From: Lachnospiraceae bacterium AM48-27BH
GTDB taxonomy: Bacteria > Bacillota > Clostridia > Lachnospirales > Lachnospiraceae
Reading direction: 5' to 3'
DNA length: 48,434 nt
NCBI GenBank assembly: GCA_003478355.1
Contig: QUFC01000032.1
Location: 1 to 48,434, forward strand
Made by a program: the position numbers and the translations under genes. The notes beneath the pieces were generated by a model that made no database searches, was not told the origin of the DNA, and saw only the letters and a list, made by a program, of their open reading frames with translations. Shown piece by piece: positions 1-10,086 of the stretch. The first letter of the stretch is position 1, and each line of letters starts with the position of its first letter.

Positions 1-1
1 G

Positions 2-778
2 AAACATCATAAATATTTCCTTCGGTTTTCATACACAGAGGAAGTAGGCTTATCAAAAACAGATGTAAAAGAGCAGGTGATATGCAGCGTTGATTTAGGA
101 ATCAATACGGATGCGGTCTGCAGCATCATGCGTGCAGATGGCACGATCCTGGGACGTAAATTTATCAATTTCTCCAGTGATAAAGACCATTTGTATCATG
201 TACTTGGCAGAATCCGCCGTTTTCAGAGAGAACATTCCTCCAGACAGGTTCAAAGCCGATGGGATTATGCAAAAAGGCTGAACATGGAACTGTCCCGCAA
301 AACAGCTGCGGAGATCACGAAATATGCCGCAGAATATCAGGCCGATGTAATTGTTTTTGAGTATTTGGAAATGCAGGGGAAAATATCAGGAAAAAAGAAG
401 CAAAAGCTTCATTTATGGAGAAAGCGGGATATTCAGAAGCTGTGTGAACACCAGGCACATCGGAATGGAATTCGTGTGTCCAGAGTCAGTGCCCGGAACA
501 CCAGCAGGCTGGCTTGTGACGGGAGCGGAGTGGTAGTAAGGAACCCGGAGAACTATAGCCTATGTACCTTTCGGACAGGAAAGCAGTATAACTGCGACCT
601 GTCAGCATCCTATAATATCGGATCGAGATATTTTATACGGGAACTTTTAAAACCCTTGCCGGAAACGGAAAGGTCTTTACTGGAGGCAAAAGTCCCTGCA
701 GTGAAGCGTAGAACCTCATGTGTTTATGCAGATTTAAGAAAGCTTTATGTAGAGGTAAATAACTTAAAAGCAGCATAA
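2..778 (+). CDS. tnpB: TnpB-family RNA-guided nuclease, 5' truncated by window edge
   Basis: Proteins of this family are RuvC-type nucleases guided by an RNA made from the end of their own element. The frame is open to the first bases of the window, so the true start lies outside; GTG at 77 is only the first possible internal start. Counting from that GTG, RuvC motifs are visible: D6 in VDLGIN, E95 in VFEYLE and D174 in NCDLSASYNIG, so the catalytic triad looks intact. The zinc-ribbon region between E95 and D174 has only scattered cysteines (147, 163, 173) rather than two CxxC pairs, as in the TnpB-related branch common in clostridia. It is followed directly by the guide-RNA region. Confidence 0.88.
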   Translation, partial: KHHKYFLRFSYTEEVGLSKTDVKEQVICSVDLGINTDAVCSIMRADGTILGRKFINFSSDKDHLYHVLGRIRRFQREHSSRQVQSRWDYAKRLNMELSRKTAAEITKYAAEYQADVIVFEYLEMQGKISGKKKQKLHLWRKRDIQKLCEHQAHRNGIRVSRVSARNTSRLACDGSGVVVRNPENYSLCTFRTGKQYNCDLSASYNIGSRYFIRELLKPLPETERSLLEAKVPAVKRRTSCVYADLRKLYVEVNNLKAA

Positions 779-789
779 ACACAGGCAGA

Positions 790-946
790 TATCCAGCGGA
801 CTACCTGTGATGTGGAAACCAGCCGTATCCGGCATGGAAAACGTGCGTATCCGCACGAATTCTAAGTTACTGGCGTATCCGCCGATATTTAGTCTTGCCG
901 TTTAAAACGGCTGAGAAGCACGTGACTTTAGCCATGTGAGGTTCAC
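790..946 (+). ncRNA. Putative TnpB guide RNA (omega/reRNA) scaffold
   Basis: The 3' region after the tnpB stop carries several short repeats of the form GTATCCGC and, at the end, a hairpin of arms CACGTG (919-924) and CATGTG (933-938) with loop ACTTTAGC, followed by GAGGTTCAC. This matches the recalled 3' scaffold of TnpB-associated RNAs. The guide would start at 947 (TAGAATCCTCGG...). The 5' end is not determinable and probably overlaps the tnpB coding region. Confidence 0.65.
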
Positions 947-1319
947 TAGAATCCTCGGAAATACCATCAGTATTTTTGATACAAAATCCCATAAAAATGA
1001 AAAAGAGATTTTTTATCATGGAATCTTACTGGGGCTTTTGCGTTGCAAGTCCAACTGGCTGATCCGGTCGAATGTGGAATCTGGAGATGGATTTGTGGAT
1101 ATTTTAATTGAGCCAGAGGATCCAGATGCTGGAATCATCATCAAACTAAAATATGCCCAGACATTTGCTGGTTTGGAAAATGCCTGTGAAAAAGCATTGG
1201 CGCAGATCCGGGAGAAACGGTATGAGGAACGGCTGCGGGAAGATGGACGGGAGAAGATCCTGGCGTATGGGATAGCATTTTATAAAAAACGGTGTATGGT
1301 GAAGGTTCAAGAAATTTGA
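947..1319 (+). pseudogene. AAA-ATPase / PD-(D/E)XK nuclease-like protein, C-terminal remnant
   Basis: The frame entering from the IS end encodes about 123 residues resembling the C-terminal domain of the abundant clostridial AAA-ATPase-like proteins with a PD-(D/E)XK (DUF1703) tail. Visible features are FYHGILLGLL, the SGDGFVDILIEP strand pair, the IIIKLKY strand holding the nuclease lysine, and the family-typical end ILAYGIAFYKKRC. The N-terminal ATPase part is missing because the TnpB element abuts the fragment. An in-frame ATG at 936 lies inside the IS hairpin and is not a credible native start. The rest of the gene may lie beyond the left end of the element, outside the window. Confidence 0.75.
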
Positions 1320-1324
1320 GATGG

Positions 1325-1351
1325 GAGGCGGCTGAGTGGCCGCCTCTTTTT
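1325..1351 (+). terminator. Intrinsic terminator after AAA-ATPase remnant
   Basis: Perfect 8-bp stem GAGGCGGC (1325-1332) / GCCGCCTC (1339-1346), 6-nt loop, followed by five T. Confidence 0.85.
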
Positions 1352-1434
1352 GCGAAAACCGCTTTCTGCGTTCAAAAAACCGTTTATTTCATCAATAAGC
1401 CACAAAATCCATAGATTTCCAAATAAAAATTCGT

Positions 1435-1440
1435 TATAAT
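1435..1440 (+). promoter_or_regulatory. Possible -10 box for abfA
   Basis: TATAAT lies 71 bases before the abfA start, after the preceding terminator. No good -35 hexamer is seen at the right spacing (TAGATT at 1412-1417 is weak), so an activator may be needed. Confidence 0.4.
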
Positions 1441-1495
1441 AGCTACAAAACTGGAAGTAAATGCATCACAACATAGGTTGGAGAAAACATTTTAG

Positions 1496-3010
<1,515 letters not shown>

Positions 3011-3056
3011 AGATCTGCTCAGGACCATAGGGATCATGAGGGATGATTGAGGGAAC

Positions 3057-3090
3057 AAAATGGCGGTCTGCGGGGACAGACCGCCATTTT
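3057..3090 (+). terminator. Terminator after abfA
   Basis: Perfect 14-bp stem, AAAATGGCGGTCTG (3057-3070) with CAGACCGCCATTTT (3077-3090), 6-nt loop. The A-tract/T-tract symmetry would also allow function on the minus strand. Confidence 0.88.
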
Positions 3091-3137
3091 CCAACCGTAT
3101 TTTGAAAGTACACTTATGGGAAAAGGGGAAGAATTTT

Positions 3138-4311
3138 ATGAATAAGGAGAAGAATATCCGGTGGATACCGGTTCTTTGTTTTGGGGTGCTGATGCTGGGA
3201 CTTGGTTCCAGCGATTCTTTACGGGGGATTTTCTCCCCTGTTTTTCAGGAACATTACAGTGTCGGAGGCAGAGGACTGTCCATGATGGTGGTGATCAGCT
3301 ACGTGGGCAACCTGCTGTTTTTAAGTGTTGGCGGGAAATGATGGACACCTTTGACCGGAAAAAGGTGGCCATGGGAATGCTGGGAATCTGGATGGCGGCG
3401 GTTTTATTAAATGTTCTGACGGATTCTTATCCGATGATCCTGTTATCCATGTTCCTGGCTCTTGGGGCGTCCACCATGTTAAATACTACCGTGAATCTGT
3501 TAACGCCCATGGTCTGTGCCGGATATGCGGGAATGATGGTCAATATCTTTTTCTTTATTCAGGGAATCGGCACCAGCGGAAGCCAGTTTTTACTGGGAAG
3601 ATTCGCGTTCAGCTATGACGGCTGGAAAATGATCAATGGCGTGCTTTTTGCGGTCGGGCTGGTGAGCCTGGGTTTGTTTGCCATGGTGAATTTGAAACCA
3701 GAAAAAGAAAAGACAAAACCTAAGACCAGCCAAAAGAAAAAGCCACAGGATATGCCTGGGGCTTCGATCTTCTGGTTATTGGTCCTGATGATGGGATTTT
3801 ATTTCATTGGTGAACACGGCATCATGAACTGGATGCTGACGTACTGCATGAATGCCTTACAGATGCCTTCACACACAGCATCTGCTTATCTGTCCATTTT
3901 CTGGGGCGGTATGACCGTAGGCCGTCTGGTCTTTGCGCCGGTTGTTCAGAAATTAGGTGTCAGAAAAAGCCTGAAGTACTTTGGCGGCGCAGGAACAGTT
4001 CTTTTTGTGACAGGGGTTCTGTCTGGTTCTAAAGGTGTGATCCTGCTTAGCAGCTCTGGTCTGCTGATCTCCATCCTCTACCCGACGATGGTGCTGTTCT
4101 TCCAGCAGATCTATCCAGTGTCAGTGGTTGCTACCAAGACCGGAGCGATCATCAGTGCTGCTACCATTGCGGATATTGTATTCAACGCAGGCTTTGGCGC
4201 ACTGTCAGATCTATGGGAATCCAGATCAGCTTTCTGATCCTTCCGGTTTGTATGGTACTGTATTATTGCTTTTATCTGCTGCTTTTGCGGGTATCCCCGT
4301 CGGAAGTCTGA
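3138..4311 (+). CDS. MFS transporter, interrupted by two apparent frameshifts
   Basis: Twelve-segment-type major facilitator permease; substrate unknown. The start at 3138 (MNKEKNIRW) has a GGGGAAG-type ribosome site in front. The reading frame breaks at 3336-3338, where GGGAAATGATGG would need one more A to continue into the segment starting MMDTFDRKK, and again at 4215-4217, where one more G would give the final segment GIQISFLILPVCMVLYY and stop at 4311. Corrected, the protein is about 390 residues with a cytoplasmic K-rich loop (EKEKTKPKTSQKKK) between its halves, normal for MFS. Because both breaks repair with one homopolymer base, the gene is probably intact in the organism. Its position after abfA suggests, without proof, a sugar or oligosaccharide substrate. 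Confidence 0.75.
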
Positions 4312-4341
4312 CCATTCCATGATGATTCCGTGATTTCACGG

Positions 4342-5292
4342 TTACTGGTCACTTTGATCAGAGGAAAGATCTGCCAGATAAGTCAGTATATTTAACTGGA
4401 TCTCAAAATTTTGTCTGCTCTGCTTGGTCTGGGTGTCTAAGATCAGACCACAGCAGAACAGCAGAATGGCGGTTATCATAATAAAACCGGACACGATCAG
4501 AGTTGGAAATCTGGGAACCAGTCCGGTATGGCTGAATTCCATCAGCACCGGCACAAATAAGATCACGGAAAGTAATGCCAGAATTCCGGCAAAAAGAGAG
4601 AAAAATGGCATCGGTCGGTAGTTCTTATACAGGTTAAAGATGGTTTTTAACACTTTAAAGCCATCAGAGTAAGTATTTAGCTTGGACACACTGCCTTCCG
4701 GGCGGTCCCGGTAGGTGACAGGGATGGAACGGAGGCTTAAATTTTTATCCAGGGCGTGGATGGTCATTTCCGTCTCGATCTCAAAGCCTTTGGACAGTAC
4801 CGGGAATGACTTGACAAAAATCGGGCTGAAGGCCCGGTATCCGGTCATAATATCCGTGATGTCTCCGTGGAAGAAGCGGTTTACTAATTTGCGTACCAGC
4901 ACATTGCCCATATTGTGGAAGGGCCGTTTATTTTCCTCAAAATAGGTGGAAGAAAGGCGGTCGCCGATGACCATGTCCACCTTGTCATTTAAGACCAGAT
5001 CTACCATCTGGCGGGCATATTCTGCCGGGTAAGTGTCGTCGCCATCGATCATCAGATAGGCATCCGCATGGATTTCCCGGAACATGGTCCGGATCACATT
5101 GCCCTTGCCCTGACGGTGTTCATAGCGGACGATGGCTCCGGCTTCCCTGGCCAGAACATCTGTCCCATCAGAAGAATTATTATCATACACATAAATATCT
5201 GCCTCTGGAAGAGCAGTCCGGTAATCGGCTACCACCTTCTGGATGGTCTTACTTTCATTATAGCAGGGAATCAAAACTGCAATCTTTTTCAT
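4342..5292 (-). CDS. GT2 glycosyltransferase, polyprenyl-phosphate sugar synthase-like
   Basis: Family 2 glycosyltransferase of the dolichol/undecaprenyl-phosphate type. Visible are AVLIPCYNE at the N-terminus, YDNNSSDGT, the metal-binding motif LMIDGDDTYPAEYA, and two C-terminal membrane segments (about residues 234-256 and 267-288). Such enzymes usually charge undecaprenyl-phosphate with a sugar for use on the outer face of the membrane. The start is set at 5292 (MKKIAVLIPCYNE), where AAGGGG lies upstream; the 34 in-frame residues before it overlap the next gene and are not conserved-looking. It lies 34 bp downstream of the CxxCxxCC protein on the same strand and probably shares its transcript. 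Confidence 0.88.
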   Translation of the reverse strand: MKKIAVLIPCYNESKTIQKVVADYRTALPEADIYVYDNNSSDGTDVLAREAGAIVRYEHRQGKGNVIRTMFREIHADAYLMIDGDDTYPAEYARQMVDLVLNDKVDMVIGDRLSSTYFEENKRPFHNMGNVLVRKLVNRFFHGDITDIMTGYRAFSPIFVKSFPVLSKGFEIETEMTIHALDKNLSLRSIPVTYRDRPEGSVSKLNTYSDGFKVLKTIFNLYKNYRPMPFFSLFAGILALLSVILFVPVLMEFSHTGLVPRFPTLIVSGFIMITAILLFCCGLILDTQTKQSRQNFEIQLNILTYLADLSSDQSDQ

Positions 5293-5326
5293 AAATCCAA
5301 ACCCCTTGTATTGTTTTTTAATAGAA

Positions 5327-5989
5327 TCAGCCGTTCCAGCCGAACTGACGCATTCTGCTGTAAAACTGTCCATAAAAATCAGCCGCTCCATCATACGGCA
5401 TCATGTAAAACACCTTTAACACCGACAGACTGACCATTTTCGCAAAGGACGGATCGTCCGCCTTTGCAGCGATCTCCTCCTCCAGATCCTTCAGATAATA
5501 ATGCCAGTCGCAGACAAACTTCTCGTAGCGGTCAAAATCCGGCGTGTCGATCCATTTGCGGACGCGGACCTTGGTGCGGTCGGTCTTTTTGCACTCGTGG
5601 GTCTGTAAAAAGTACCGGAAAGAACGGTCCTCATAGTAGCGTCCCAATGGAAATAAACGGCAGAAGCCAGGGCGGATATCATGGATGGTACAGCGGCCTT
5701 CTTCATTTAAAAAGGAGCAGCAGGCCGGGGCACCGGACATCTTCATATGGGGCAGGATGATCCCGTCCACCACGCCCAGTTCCAGACGGTCCGTCAGCAG
5801 CGCCTCAAAAGTGCAGGAAAGACCCGTGGTCAGCCGGAAGGCGTCCAATGGGTCTAAAATAATCGTATCAGCCATGCTTTTGCAGCAGTCTGAACAGCCT
5901 TTGCAGTCTCCACATCCGGCTTTCACCAGATCCTCAGAGGTATATAAATGGCCATCGGAAATATCTTCCAGGCTCACGTAACGTTTCAT
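5327..5989 (-). CDS. YkgJ-family CxxCxxCC cysteine-cluster protein
   Basis: Member of the YkgJ/UPF0153 family, thought to bind zinc or an Fe-S cluster; the cellular role is not established. Cysteines appear as CGDCKGCSDCC near residues 26-36, a later ACC, and CTIHDIRPGFCRLFPLG, which is the second conserved block of the family. The start MKRYVSLEDISDG at 5989 is chosen by resemblance to relatives; an upstream in-frame TTG at 6016 with AGGA eight bases before it is an alternative. First gene of a two-gene minus-strand unit with the GT2 at 4342. The 259 bases upstream, up to hddC, contain no gene. Confidence 0.85.
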   Translation of the reverse strand: MKRYVSLEDISDGHLYTSEDLVKAGCGDCKGCSDCCKSMADTIILDPLDAFRLTTGLSCTFEALLTDRLELGVVDGIILPHMKMSGAPACCSFLNEEGRCTIHDIRPGFCRLFPLGRYYEDRSFRYFLQTHECKKTDRTKVRVRKWIDTPDFDRYEKFVCDWHYYLKDLEEEIAAKADDPSFAKMVSLSVLKVFYMMPYDGAADFYGQFYSRMRQFGWNG

Positions 5990-6248
5990 AAATAATGGAA
6001 TGTCCTTTCGTATCAAATTGTGTATCCTATCGCTCCTATCATACCATCTGAAGGGTACGGATTCAATGTTTTTTCTTATTACGTCTATTTCTTTGCGGGA
6101 TTTGATGGTATATATCTGGTAAAAACGAAGAAATGATGGTATTATAAACTAGGTTCATTGTGAAGTAGGTCTGTGTATCTGCTGCATTGACCGCAAGAAC
6201 AAGATCATGGATGTTAAAGTCTGAAATTTAAAAATTTGAGGTAACTAT

Positions 6249-6956
6249 ATGCAGGCAATTTTACTGGCTGGTGGATTAGGAACCAGACTTCGGAGCGTGG
6301 TAAGCGACCGTCCGAAGCCCATGGCGCTGATCCAGGATAAGCCATTTATGGAATATGTGATCCAGGAACTGAAAAAACAGGGGATCGATGAGATTATTTT
6401 CGCTGTAGGCTACAAAGGTTCTATGGTGGAAGAGTATTTCGGCGATGGAAGCCGGTTTGGAATCACTGCTTCTTACGCTTATGAGGAAGAACTGCTTGGC
6501 ACAGCGGGAGCGATCAAGAATGCGGCCCGTTTTATGACCGGAGGGCAGGTGTTTGTGTTAAATGCCGATACCTTTTACCGGATCGATTACAGCCGTTTCC
6601 CGAAGCTGTGTGAAGAGAAACAGCTGGATATGGCGCTGGTGCTGCGGGAAGTGCCGGACATCACCCGTTATGGTGAGGCTACACTGATTGACGGAATTCT
6701 CACCGGATTTAACGAGAAAAGTGCCGAGAAACGCCCGGGAACCATCAACGGCGGCATTTACCTGCTGTCTAAGGATCTGATCCAGGACATCCCGGCAGGT
6801 AAGGTCTCTCTGGAAAATGAGATGATCCCGAAGTGGATGAAAGAAGGCAGACGCCTGGGCGGTTTTGTCAATGACGGATATTTTATCGATATCGGTGTGC
6901 CGGAGGACTATTTCCGGTTCCAGAAAGACGTGGAGGAAGGAGTGATCGCATGGTAA
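6249..6956 (+). CDS. hddC: D-glycero-alpha-D-manno-heptose 1-phosphate guanylyltransferase
   Basis: Last step of GDP-D-glycero-alpha-D-manno-heptose synthesis: GTP plus heptose 1-phosphate gives GDP-heptose. The protein has the nucleotidyltransferase loop LLAGGLGTRLRS at residues 5-16, RPKPMALI, and the metal-binding N-A-D in VFVLNADTF, then the sugar-site motif INGGIYLLS. The 235-residue length fits HddC and is shorter than glucose-1-phosphate thymidylyltransferases. GAGGTAAC precedes the start. It is first in a tightly packed heptose operon and overlaps hddA by 7 bases. A -10-like TATTAT at 6140-6145 lacks a clear -35. Confidence 0.88.
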   Translation: MQAILLAGGLGTRLRSVVSDRPKPMALIQDKPFMEYVIQELKKQGIDEIIFAVGYKGSMVEEYFGDGSRFGITASYAYEEELLGTAGAIKNAARFMTGGQVFVLNADTFYRIDYSRFPKLCEEKQLDMALVLREVPDITRYGEATLIDGILTGFNEKSAEKRPGTINGGIYLLSKDLIQDIPAGKVSLENEMIPKWMKEGRRLGGFVNDGYFIDIGVPEDYFRFQKDVEEGVIAW

Positions 6957-8020
6957 TCAGAGGAAGAGCCCCTTTAAGAGTCAGCTTTGGCGGCGGAGGA
7001 ACCGATGTGGCACCATTCTGCGAGGAACAGGGCGGTGCGATCATCGGAAGCACCATCAATAAATACGCATATTGTTCCATCGTACCAAGAGAGGATGACC
7101 AGATCATCGTCCATTCTCTGGATTTTGATATGACAGTCAAATACAACACCAAAGAAAACTATGTGTACGATGGCAAATTAGACCTGGTAACGGCGGCGTT
7201 GAAAGCCATGGACATCAAGCAGGGCTGTGAAGTGTATTTACAATGCGATGCACCTCCAGGCTCCGGTCTGGGAACCTCTTCTACCGTGATGGTGTCCCTG
7301 CTTTGCGCCATGGCCCGTTGGAAAGGCGTGGAGATGGATGCCTATGCCCTGGCGGATCTGGCTTATCAGGTAGAACGTGTGGACTTAAAGATCGATGGCG
7401 GCTATCAGGATCAATATGCGGCTGCCTTCGGCGGATTTAATTTTATTGAATTCCATGGACGTAATAACGTGGTGGTAAACCCGCTGCGGATCAAGAAGGA
7501 TATCATTCATGAGTTACAGTATAACCTGTTGTTATGCTATACCGGCAATATCCATGTTTCGGCTAATATCATCAAGGACCAGGTCAGTAACTATACTAAG
7601 AAAGAACCATTTGAGGCGATGTGCGAGGTGAAGGCTCTGGCCTATGCCATGAAGGACGAGCTGTTAAAGGGCAATCTCCACAGCTTTGGCAAATTGCTGG
7701 ATTACGGCTGGCAGAGTAAAAAGAAGATGAGCAGCAAGATCACCAATCCGCAGATCGACGCACTTTATGACGAGGCTATCCGTGCAGGCGCTTTAGGCGG
7801 CAAGCTGCTTGGCGCCGGTGGAGGTGGATATCTGCTGATGTACTGTCCGTATAACGTCAAACACAAGGTTGCAGCCAGGATGGAAGAGCTGGGCGGTCAG
7901 CTGGCGGACTGGAATTTCGAGCTTCGTGGCGCCCAGTCCTGGATCGCCGATGAAAACCGTTGGAATTATGAGGATATTAAGGTCCATATGCCGAATGGCG
8001 AATATCATTTTCAGGTGTAA
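6950..8020 (+). CDS. hddA: D-glycero-alpha-D-manno-heptose 7-phosphate kinase (GHMP kinase)
   Basis: Phosphorylates heptose 7-phosphate at C1 to give the alpha 1,7-bisphosphate. GHMP-kinase motifs are RAPLRVSFGGGGTDV at the N-terminus, the phosphate-binding loop APPGSGLGTSSTVMVS near residues 101-116, and the C-terminal GGKLLGAGGGGYLLMY. The 356-residue length is normal for HddA. Start and stop are coupled to neighbours: it overlaps hddC by 7 bases and ends 3 bases before gmhB, which implies translational coupling. Confidence 0.9.
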   Translation: MVIRGRAPLRVSFGGGGTDVAPFCEEQGGAIIGSTINKYAYCSIVPREDDQIIVHSLDFDMTVKYNTKENYVYDGKLDLVTAALKAMDIKQGCEVYLQCDAPPGSGLGTSSTVMVSLLCAMARWKGVEMDAYALADLAYQVERVDLKIDGGYQDQYAAAFGGFNFIEFHGRNNVVVNPLRIKKDIIHELQYNLLLCYTGNIHVSANIIKDQVSNYTKKEPFEAMCEVKALAYAMKDELLKGNLHSFGKLLDYGWQSKKKMSSKITNPQIDALYDEAIRAGALGGKLLGAGGGGYLLMYCPYNVKHKVAARMEELGGQLADWNFELRGAQSWIADENRWNYEDIKVHMPNGEYHFQV

Positions 8021-8023
8021 CAG

Positions 8024-8617
8024 ATGGAAAAAATCGTATTTTTAGACCGTGATGGTACCATTAATGAGGAAGTCAATTATCTGCACCGGACGGAAGATCT
8101 AAAGTTTCTTCCAGGTGTTCCAGAGGCATTAAGGCTATTAAAAGAAGCTGGTTTTAAGCTGGTGGTGGTGACCAACCAGGCGGGGGTAGCCAGAGGATAT
8201 TACACTTGTGTAGACGTGGAACATTTACACGCCTATATGAATGAAGAATTGAAAAAGTATGGAGCAGAGATCGATGCATTTTATTACTGCCCCCATCATC
8301 CGGTCCACGGGATCGGTATTTATAAAAAGGTCTGCCAGTGCAGAAAGCCGGGAACCGGGATGTTTTTGCAGGCAGAAGAACGGTTCCGGATTGATAAGGC
8401 CCATTCCTACATGATCGGAGATAAGCTTTTGGATGTGGAAGCGGGAGTGAATTATGGGGTTCCCGGGATTTTAGTGGGAACCGGGTATGGAGCGGACATA
8501 AACCGGGAAATAAAAGAAAAGGGGGAGAAACCCTTATATGATTTTTACGCGGAAACTCTTATGGACGCAGCACGATATATCAGAGCCAGAGAAGGAAAAA
8601 CAGCATCAGCTGTTTGA
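8024..8617 (+). CDS. gmhB: D-glycero-D-manno-heptose 1,7-bisphosphate 7-phosphatase
   Basis: HAD-superfamily phosphatase removing the 7-phosphate of heptose bisphosphate. The catalytic motif FLDRDGTINE occurs at residues 6-15, followed by VVTNQAGVARG and a zinc-loop pattern CPHHPVHG...CQCRKP typical of GmhB; the acidic motif IGDKLLDVEAG is near residue 132. Length 197 is near the usual 180-190. It sits between hddA and gmhA in the heptose operon, matching its step. Confidence 0.92.
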   Translation: MEKIVFLDRDGTINEEVNYLHRTEDLKFLPGVPEALRLLKEAGFKLVVVTNQAGVARGYYTCVDVEHLHAYMNEELKKYGAEIDAFYYCPHHPVHGIGIYKKVCQCRKPGTGMFLQAEERFRIDKAHSYMIGDKLLDVEAGVNYGVPGILVGTGYGADINREIKEKGEKPLYDFYAETLMDAARYIRAREGKTASAV

Positions 8618-8645
8618 ATTTCACAGCCATATGGAGACAAACAAT

Positions 8646-9293
8646 ATGACAGAACAGGAATACTTAGATGAACTGATCGAGCGTTATCCGTGTCTTGCAC
8701 CTATGAAGGAGCAGATCGGACACGCATATGAGATTTTAAAAGAAGCCTATGAATCCGGCCACAAGCTTCTGATTGCCGGAAATGGCGGCAGCGCGGCAGA
8801 TTCCGAGCATATCGCAGGGGAACTGATGAAGGGCTTTCGGAAGAAACGCACCATGTCAAAGGAGATGTCAGAGACCTTCTGGAAGGTGGATTTAGAGGCA
8901 GGAGAGGAGTTGTCTGAGAAATTGCAGGGCGCTCTTCCGGCCATTGCTCTGTGCGGCCATCCGGGGCTTTCCACGGCATTTTTAAATGATGTGGACGGCC
9001 AGCTGATTTTCGCCCAGCAGGTTTATGGCTATGGAAATGAGGGGGATGTGCTTTTGGCTATCTCTACCTCCGGCAATTCTGCCAATATCTACTATGCCTG
9101 TGTGACAGCGAAGGCCAAAGGCATGAAGGTGATCGGCTTAACAGGCCGTGATGGAGGAAAATTAAAACACATTTCTGATGAGACTCTGATCGTTCCGGAG
9201 AGCGAGACCTTTAAGATCCAGGAGCTTCATCTGCCAATCTACCATGCGTTATGCCTGATGCTGGAAACGCATTTTTTCCAGGAGGAAAATTAA
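8646..9293 (+). CDS. gmhA: Sedoheptulose 7-phosphate isomerase (SIS domain)
   Basis: First step of heptose synthesis, converting sedoheptulose 7-phosphate to D-glycero-D-manno-heptose 7-phosphate. The SIS-domain phosphate site AGNGGSAADSEHIAGEL is clear, as are LAISTSGNSANI and the late IQELHLPIYHAL motif containing the catalytic glutamate and histidine of GmhA. An insert of about 30 residues after the first motif (KKRTMSKEMSETF...) makes it 215 residues, slightly longer than the enterobacterial enzyme. The start at 8646 is chosen because GGAGA lies 9 bases upstream; upstream in-frame ATGs at 8538 and 8631 have poorer sites and the former overlaps gmhB. Confidence 0.9.
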   Translation: MTEQEYLDELIERYPCLAPMKEQIGHAYEILKEAYESGHKLLIAGNGGSAADSEHIAGELMKGFRKKRTMSKEMSETFWKVDLEAGEELSEKLQGALPAIALCGHPGLSTAFLNDVDGQLIFAQQVYGYGNEGDVLLAISTSGNSANIYYACVTAKAKGMKVIGLTGRDGGKLKHISDETLIVPESETFKIQELHLPIYHALCLMLETHFFQEEN

Positions 9294-9294
9294 C

Positions 9295-10083
9295 ATGATG
9301 TTTCATACCTTTGTGATCAGCGCCTACCAGGAATCTCCATATCTGGAGAGCTGCATCAAGTCCTTAAAGGCGCAGACGGTACCGTCTGAGATCATCTGCA
9401 CCACCTCTACACCAAGCCCATATCTGATGAAGCTGATGGAGAAATACCAGATCCCGCTGTATGTGCGGGAGGGCAGAAGCGATATCCAGGAGGACTGGAA
9501 TTTTGCCATTTCCAAGGCCAGCGGCGAGTTTGTGACCGTTGCCCACCAGGATGATATGTACAACCGCCATTATACCGAAGAGCTGATGAAACAGTTCGAT
9601 AAATGGCCGGATATGACCGTGTTCATGACCGATGCGGTCACCGTGAAAAATGGGAGATTATATCATTGGGGAAGCAAGGAGATGGTGAAGAAGCTTCTTC
9701 GCCTGCCTTTGAAGCTTCACCGTTATTCGGATAAAGAGAGCATCAAGAAGGGCGTGTTAAAGCTGGGCAATCCGGTGATGTGTCCGTCCTGCGCCTACAG
9801 GAAGAATTATCTGCCGGATCCTATTTTCCATTCCGAGCTTCATTTTGCCCTGGACTGGGACTGCATGATCGATCTGGCCAAATGGCCGGGAAGATTTATC
9901 TGTGTGGAGAAGCCTCTTCTGTACTACCGGGTACATGAGGACGCTACCACAGGAGCCTGTATCCGGGATCACAGCCGGGAGAAGGAAGAACGGATGATCT
10001 ATGAGAAATTCTGGTCAAAACCGGTGGTGGATCTGCTGATGCATTTCTACCGGAAAGCCTATAAAGACTATGAGGGAGCCTGA
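9295..10083 (+). CDS. GT2 family glycosyltransferase
   Basis: Soluble family 2 glycosyltransferase of 262 residues, acting at the cytoplasmic face. GT-A features are FVISAYQESPYLESCIKSLKAQT at the N-terminus, the conserved SDIQEDWNFAISKASGEFVTVAHQDD with the metal-binding HQDD near residues 83-86, and ALDWDCMIDLA further on. It starts one base after gmhA, with GGAGGAAA as ribosome site, so it is co-transcribed with the heptose genes and is a reasonable candidate to transfer heptose; that assignment is inference only. Confidence 0.85.
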   Translation: MMFHTFVISAYQESPYLESCIKSLKAQTVPSEIICTTSTPSPYLMKLMEKYQIPLYVREGRSDIQEDWNFAISKASGEFVTVAHQDDMYNRHYTEELMKQFDKWPDMTVFMTDAVTVKNGRLYHWGSKEMVKKLLRLPLKLHRYSDKESIKKGVLKLGNPVMCPSCAYRKNYLPDPIFHSELHFALDWDCMIDLAKWPGRFICVEKPLLYYRVHEDATTGACIRDHSREKEERMIYEKFWSKPVVDLLMHFYRKAYKDYEGA

Positions 10084-10086
10084 TTT

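Larger units (their letters stand above)
1..946 (+). mobile_element. IS200/IS605-type element, 3' part
   Basis: The window opens inside a TnpB-encoding element. The right end is placed at 946 because the sequence before it (hairpin CACGTG/CATGTG at 919-938, then GAGGTTCAC) closely resembles, from memory, the conserved 3' end of TnpB guide RNAs such as that of ISDra2. From 947 the sequence becomes the coding frame of an unrelated protein. The left end and any tnpA lie outside the window, so transposition competence cannot be judged. Confidence 0.8.
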
